From: Deinococcus cellulosilyticus NBRC 106333 = KACC 11606
Lineage (GTDB): Bacteria; Deinococcota; Deinococci; Deinococcales; Deinococcaceae
Reading direction: 5' to 3'
Assembly (NCBI RefSeq): GCF_007990775.1
Contig: NZ_BJXB01000024.1
Coordinates: forward strand, 1 to 64,000
Length of the DNA stretch: 64,000 bases
Positions 60,680 through 64,000 of the stretch are shown in pieces (position 1 is the first letter of the stretch; every line of letters begins with the position of its first letter). Made by a program: the position numbers and the translations under genes. The notes under the pieces were generated by a model that worked only from the letters and a program-made list of their open reading frames with translations, ran no database searches and was not told the origin of the DNA.

Positions 60680-63538
60680 ATGACCCAGTTGCTGAACAGA
60701 CAGATGGAGCAGGTCACCCAGTCCAGCCAGGACGCCCAGGACAACAGTTATCCTTTTGTGACCGTGGACCAGTTCACCCCGAACCTGGGGCAGTGGCAAC
60801 AACTCGGAGCCGTGAGCACCTACCAGCAGAAAGGGAACACCGTTCAACTGGTGATGGCCCATGGCCCTGGACCCGTGCTGTATTTTTATTCGCCCACCCT
60901 CTTCAGGGTGAGGTTCAACAGTGCAGCCGATTACAGCACGGACAATTCCTACGCCGTGGTGAACACCGACTTCGGTTTTGACCCATCCAGCCTGAACATC
61001 CAGGACAACGGCTCACAGATCGTCATTCAGACGGGTGTGATCGAGGTGGTGGTTCAGAAAAGCACTTATGCCCTTGCCGTTTACCGCCAGGGTCAACTGA
61101 TCCATCAGGACACCTCCAGTTACAACCTCGTGTACACCGGGGAATGTGTGGCGAACTTCAAGGTGTATCCTGCCAACGCCCAGTACTTTGGGTTTGGAGA
61201 GAAAGCTGGAAACCAGCTTGCCAAAAACGAATTCACCATGACCTTCTTCAACTTCGACAACTTCACTTACGCCACCAGCCCCCTTCCTGAGGGGGAGCAG
61301 CAGGGACCCCTCAATCCCAGTGAAGCCCTGTACAACTCGGTGCCCCTGCTCATTGAAGTGAATCCCAATCCCACAGGTGCCTTTCAGGGGAATCCTTATG
61401 CTTACGGGATTTTCTTTGACAATGTGTCCCAGTCCTACATCAACATCGGGGCCAGCGATTACTCCAGCATGTACGGTAAATATTACTTTGGTGCCCTGTT
61501 CGGAGACCTGAATTACTACTTCATGGCTGGCTCTGTGGCCGCAGACATCGTGCAGCAATACACCCAGCTGACGGGCAGGGCCCCGATGCCTCCCAAATAT
61601 GTGTTTGGGTATCACCAGGGTTGTTACGGTTATTACGACCAATACCATGTGATGGCTGTGGCCAACGCTTATCGTGCTGCCCAGATTCCCTGTGATGGCA
61701 TTCACATTGATGTGGATTTCCAGAACAACTACCGCACCTTCACCCATTCCAACCTGAAGTTTCCAGATGCCCAGGCCATGTTCTCTTACCTGTCTCTGAT
61801 CGGTTTCAAGTGCAGCACCAACATCACTGCTCTGGTGGATGCCAACCCCTACGATGAAAATGGCAACACAGGCCCTGGCTCTGATCCCTATCCTGCGCTG
61901 GAAAGTGGACTGGCCGAGGGGACCTTCATCACCAATTCCCGGGCAGGACAGCCTGCAACCAGTGACCTCTTTGTCGGGAATGAAAACTACGGGGTCAACA
62001 CTGGCATCAATCCCTATCCCGCGCAGCCTGATACGGGCAGTGATGTGCTGGGGTCCTATGGTTACTACCCTGATTTCGGTCGCCCAGAAGTGCAGGAATG
62101 GTGGGGCGAACAGTACCAGAACCTCTTTGACATTGGATTGCAGATGGTCTGGCAGGACATGACAGACCCGGCCCTCTCTCCTGGAGTGGACAACCCTGCA
62201 ACCTACAAGACCTTCCCTGGAGACCTGATGGTCACTTCCTTCGGGGAGCAGATTCCCAGTGCCAAAGTGCACAATGCCTATGCCCTGCTGCTCAGTCAGG
62301 CCACTTTTGAGGGCCTTGCAAAGATCCGTCCTGAGATGCGCAACTTCATCATCGCCCGGGGAGGGTACGCCGGAATCCAGCGGTATGCCGGGCTCTGGAC
62401 CGGAGACTCTGCATCCAGCTGGGAATTCCTGCAGATCAATGTGCCAGAGGTCCTCAACATGGGCCTCTCTGGCATTCCGATTGCAGGTTGTGACATTGGG
62501 GGATTTGCCAATGGACCGGCTTCAGAAGGGGATTTTTACGTGACCGATGGTCGTGCCTATGGCCAGATCACCAATTATGAGCTCTACACCCGCTGGATGA
62601 CCCTCGGTGCATTCCTGCCCTGGTACAGAAACCACTACGATGGCTACTCCAAGGGTTTTCAGGAACCCTACAACTATGGGGAGCCCGTGCCCTCCAACTG
62701 CCGCAAGTACATCGAGATGCGTTACCATTTGATGCAGCTCTTCTATGACGCCATGTACGAATGCACCCAGACTGGCATGCCCATTGCACGGGCCATGCTG
62801 CTGACCGACCCCCAGGACCCGAACGTGTACAGCCACCTGAATGACCAGTTCTTTTTGGGCCAGGACCTGCTGATTGCCCCCATCCTCTTCCAGGCGGAAA
62901 CAGCAAATCCGCCCATCAGCCCGACCCGTCCCATTTATCTCCCTGCTGGATGGGACTGGTACCCCTACCAGAACAACGAAAACCCCCTGCCAGCACCTGC
63001 AGCAGGAGGACAGACCATCCAGTATTACGCCCCTCTGGAGCAGGTCATGAACATCCTGCCCATTTACGTGCGTGCTGGAGCAATCCTCCCGAGCCGTCAG
63101 GTGGAGCAGTGGGTGGGGCAACTGGACATCAACCCCCTCACCCTGAGCATCTACCCTGGTCCTGACCGCACCTACAACCTGTACCTTGATGATGGCCTCA
63201 CCACCGGGTACCAGACCGAGCAGGCCTACCGCCTGACCGAGAGCAGCACCCAGAGTTCAGGCAACCAGAAGACCGTGAATGTGGTCCGCACCCATGACAA
63301 CTACACCCCGAATGAGCCTTACTTCTTTGTGGCCCTGCTGAGCACCGGCCATCCCCAGTCGGTCACGGTGAACGGGCAGGCCCTGAGCAACCTCACCACA
63401 GGCAACAACGATCAGGCTGGTGCAGATGCTCTGGCCGCTTCTAAAGTAAATGCGTATTATTTCAATTCCAGTCTGCAGTCCACTTTTATCAAGGTGTATG
63501 ACAGCAGCGCAAACCTGCAGGTTGTGGCCACCTTCTGA
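60680..63538 (+). CDS. GH31 enzyme, alpha-1,4-glucan lyase-like
   Basis: A 952-aa GH31 protein without a signal peptide, so cytoplasmic. Catalytic nucleophile D493 is in MVWQDMTDPALSP and the acid/base D576 in LWTGDSASSWEFL. Several whole segments (YFGFGEKAGNQLAKNEFTMT, GYHQGCYGYYDQY, DVDFQNNYRTFTHSN, DFGRPEVQEWWGEQYQ, NYGEPVPSNCRKYIEMRY) are, as I recall, strikingly like algal and fungal alpha-1,4-glucan lyase, which yields 1,5-anhydrofructose; cycloalternan-forming glucosyltransferases are a related alternative. ATG 60680 is chosen because GGAG lies 6 nt before it; ATG 60668 is possible. Between a lyase, an alpha-glucosidase and a transglucosidase I cannot decide. It is the last enzyme of an alpha-glucan gene set. 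Confidence 0.85.
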   Translation: MTQLLNRQMEQVTQSSQDAQDNSYPFVTVDQFTPNLGQWQQLGAVSTYQQKGNTVQLVMAHGPGPVLYFYSPTLFRVRFNSAADYSTDNSYAVVNTDFGFDPSSLNIQDNGSQIVIQTGVIEVVVQKSTYALAVYRQGQLIHQDTSSYNLVYTGECVANFKVYPANAQYFGFGEKAGNQLAKNEFTMTFFNFDNFTYATSPLPEGEQQGPLNPSEALYNSVPLLIEVNPNPTGAFQGNPYAYGIFFDNVSQSYINIGASDYSSMYGKYYFGALFGDLNYYFMAGSVAADIVQQYTQLTGRAPMPPKYVFGYHQGCYGYYDQYHVMAVANAYRAAQIPCDGIHIDVDFQNNYRTFTHSNLKFPDAQAMFSYLSLIGFKCSTNITALVDANPYDENGNTGPGSDPYPALESGLAEGTFITNSRAGQPATSDLFVGNENYGVNTGINPYPAQPDTGSDVLGSYGYYPDFGRPEVQEWWGEQYQNLFDIGLQMVWQDMTDPALSPGVDNPATYKTFPGDLMVTSFGEQIPSAKVHNAYALLLSQATFEGLAKIRPEMRNFIIARGGYAGIQRYAGLWTGDSASSWEFLQINVPEVLNMGLSGIPIAGCDIGGFANGPASEGDFYVTDGRAYGQITNYELYTRWMTLGAFLPWYRNHYDGYSKGFQEPYNYGEPVPSNCRKYIEMRYHLMQLFYDAMYECTQTGMPIARAMLLTDPQDPNVYSHLNDQFFLGQDLLIAPILFQAETANPPISPTRPIYLPAGWDWYPYQNNENPLPAPAAGGQTIQYYAPLEQVMNILPIYVRAGAILPSRQVEQWVGQLDINPLTLSIYPGPDRTYNLYLDDGLTTGYQTEQAYRLTESSTQSSGNQKTVNVVRTHDNYTPNEPYFFVALLSTGHPQSVTVNGQALSNLTTGNNDQAGADALAASKVNAYYFNSSLQSTFIKVYDSSANLQVVATF

Positions 63539-63552
63539 ATTCGATCCACTGA

Positions 63553-63583
63553 AAAAAGACCCGGTTTGCCGGGTCTTTTTTTA
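63553..63583. terminator. Bidirectional terminator
   Basis: A perfect stem (AAAAGACCCGG / CCGGGTCTTTT) with a short loop and T runs on both strands sits between two convergent genes. Confidence 0.92.
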
Positions 63584-63587
63584 CCAT

Positions 63588-63851
63588 TCAGCGGTCTGGC
63601 AGGTAGAAACTCAGGCTGAAGACCAGAGCAACCCCTAGGAGGGCAAGGGTTGCTGCCCAGCCCAGGGCTCCATCTTTGCGTCTGAAAGCCAGGATGGCAA
63701 CCACCAGTGCTGCAACCAGGGGAACAAGCATCAAGTAGAAAGTGCTGTACAGGCTGAATCGGGGGAAAACAACCCCAACAACCAAAACGGCAAGGCCAAT
63801 GCCGTAAGCAATGGGGAAATACTTGTCAGGAAGAATGTCTTTTTTGTTCAC
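63588..63851 (-). CDS. Small integral membrane protein of unknown function
   Basis: An 87-aa protein with three predicted helices: residues ~14-30 (IAYGIGLAVLVVGVVF), ~34-56 (YSTFYLMLVPLVAALVVAIL) and ~66-83 (WAATLALLGVALVFSLSF), and charged loops RRKDG. I recognise no family. The start is GTG 63851. It lies 42 nt after a partial gene on the same strand and may be cotranscribed with it; the convergent GH31 gene shares its terminator. Confidence 0.7.
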   Translation of the reverse strand: MNKKDILPDKYFPIAYGIGLAVLVVGVVFPRFSLYSTFYLMLVPLVAALVVAILAFRRKDGALGWAATLALLGVALVFSLSFYLPDR

Positions 63852-63893
63852 GGGTTGACCTGCCCATCTTGAAAGAAGGTGTTGGAGGTTTGT

Positions 63894-64000
63894 TTATTGA
63901 TCGGGAGCGGCAATGGTCCAGTCGCTTGAGCGGATCTGAATGTTGGGGATCTGTTTCCCTCCTGTGAGTTGTTTCACACGGTATCCCACCCAGGAACCCA
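63894..64000 (-). CDS. C-terminal end of an unidentified protein (partial)
   Basis: The minus strand carries an open frame from the window edge to a TAA at 63896-63894, giving the residues SWVGYRVKQLTGG and later RSSDWTIAAPDQ. Its 5' part is outside the window. Neighbour codon use agrees and it precedes the small membrane gene in the same direction. The fragment is too short for family assignment. Confidence 0.5.
   Translation of the reverse strand, partial: GSWVGYRVKQLTGGKQIPNIQIRSSDWTIAAPDQ

Noticed and set aside
1..64000. CRISPR array, tRNA/rRNA genes, prophage or toxin-antitoxin pair
   Set aside because: I looked for regularly spaced repeats, cloverleaf-like segments and small adjacent gene pairs; none could be supported.

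Overview
The window is a chromosomal segment of a moderately GC-rich bacterium (about 55-60% G+C by eye) that looks like a member of the genus Deinococcus. Pointers are an HspR-type heat-shock repressor with a matching HAIR operator, a pilM-N-O-P-Q operon in the Deinococcus/Thermus arrangement, a DtxR/MntR-like box before a manganese/zinc ABC operon, a Dps protein, many -10 boxes sitting 5-8 nt before start codons (leaderless mRNAs), and several TTG start codons with strong Shine-Dalgarno sequences. The species cannot be fixed from the sequence alone. Coding density is high, operons are short, and I see no rRNA, tRNA, prophage or CRISPR array.

Layout. 0.1-4.4 kb: threonine catabolism (kbl-tdh) and a secreted GH3 beta-glucosidase; a fragment of an IS transposase follows. 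5.2-8.7 kb: a three-gene ATP-grasp / alpha-E / transglutaminase peptide-modification cluster. 8.8-11.8 kb: minE, minD and ftsH, with an HspR operator before ftsH. 12-16 kb: a TPR protein and a lipoprotein alpha-amylase with a starch-binding domain. 16-23 kb: hotdog thioesterase, GMC oxidoreductase, diguanylate cyclase, a divergent MocR regulator/dehydratase pair and an unknown two-repeat protein. 23-28 kb: SulP anion transporter and a metal ABC transporter operon. 28-32 kb: M20 peptidase and an operon of a double-domain HspR with two PPP-type phosphatases. 32-36 kb: small membrane protein, cupin, HAD phosphatase, C-S lyase, Dps and a leishmanolysin-like lipoprotein. 36-40 kb: an AT-rich gap, a large DUF11-repeat lipoprotein and CorA. 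40-45 kb: aroC-aroK-aroB, aroQ and a PQQ-type sugar dehydrogenase. 45-54 kb: the pilMNOPQ operon, a lysozyme-like membrane protein and an AlbA_2/ATPase regulator. 54-64 kb: DUF3293 protein, truD, a GH65 phosphorylase with beta-phosphoglucomutase, a c-type cytochrome of unknown function, a GH31 enzyme resembling alpha-1,4-glucan lyases, and two end genes.

How it fits together. Several genes serve alpha-glucan use: the exported amylase produces maltodextrins, the GH65 phosphorylase plus beta-phosphoglucomutase would feed a disaccharide into glucose 6-phosphate, and the GH31 enzyme may open a lyase (anhydrofructose) route. Stress biology is the second theme: HspR and its operator at ftsH, Dps, a probably manganese ABC system with a MntR-like site, and CorA.

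Most noteworthy: a fused tandem HspR in one operon with two phosphatases, the exact HAIR operator at ftsH, the lyase-like GH31, the near-identical repeats in PilQ, a 26-bp perfect palindrome on the M20 peptidase promoter, and a pair of inverted-repeat-bounded MITE-like units.
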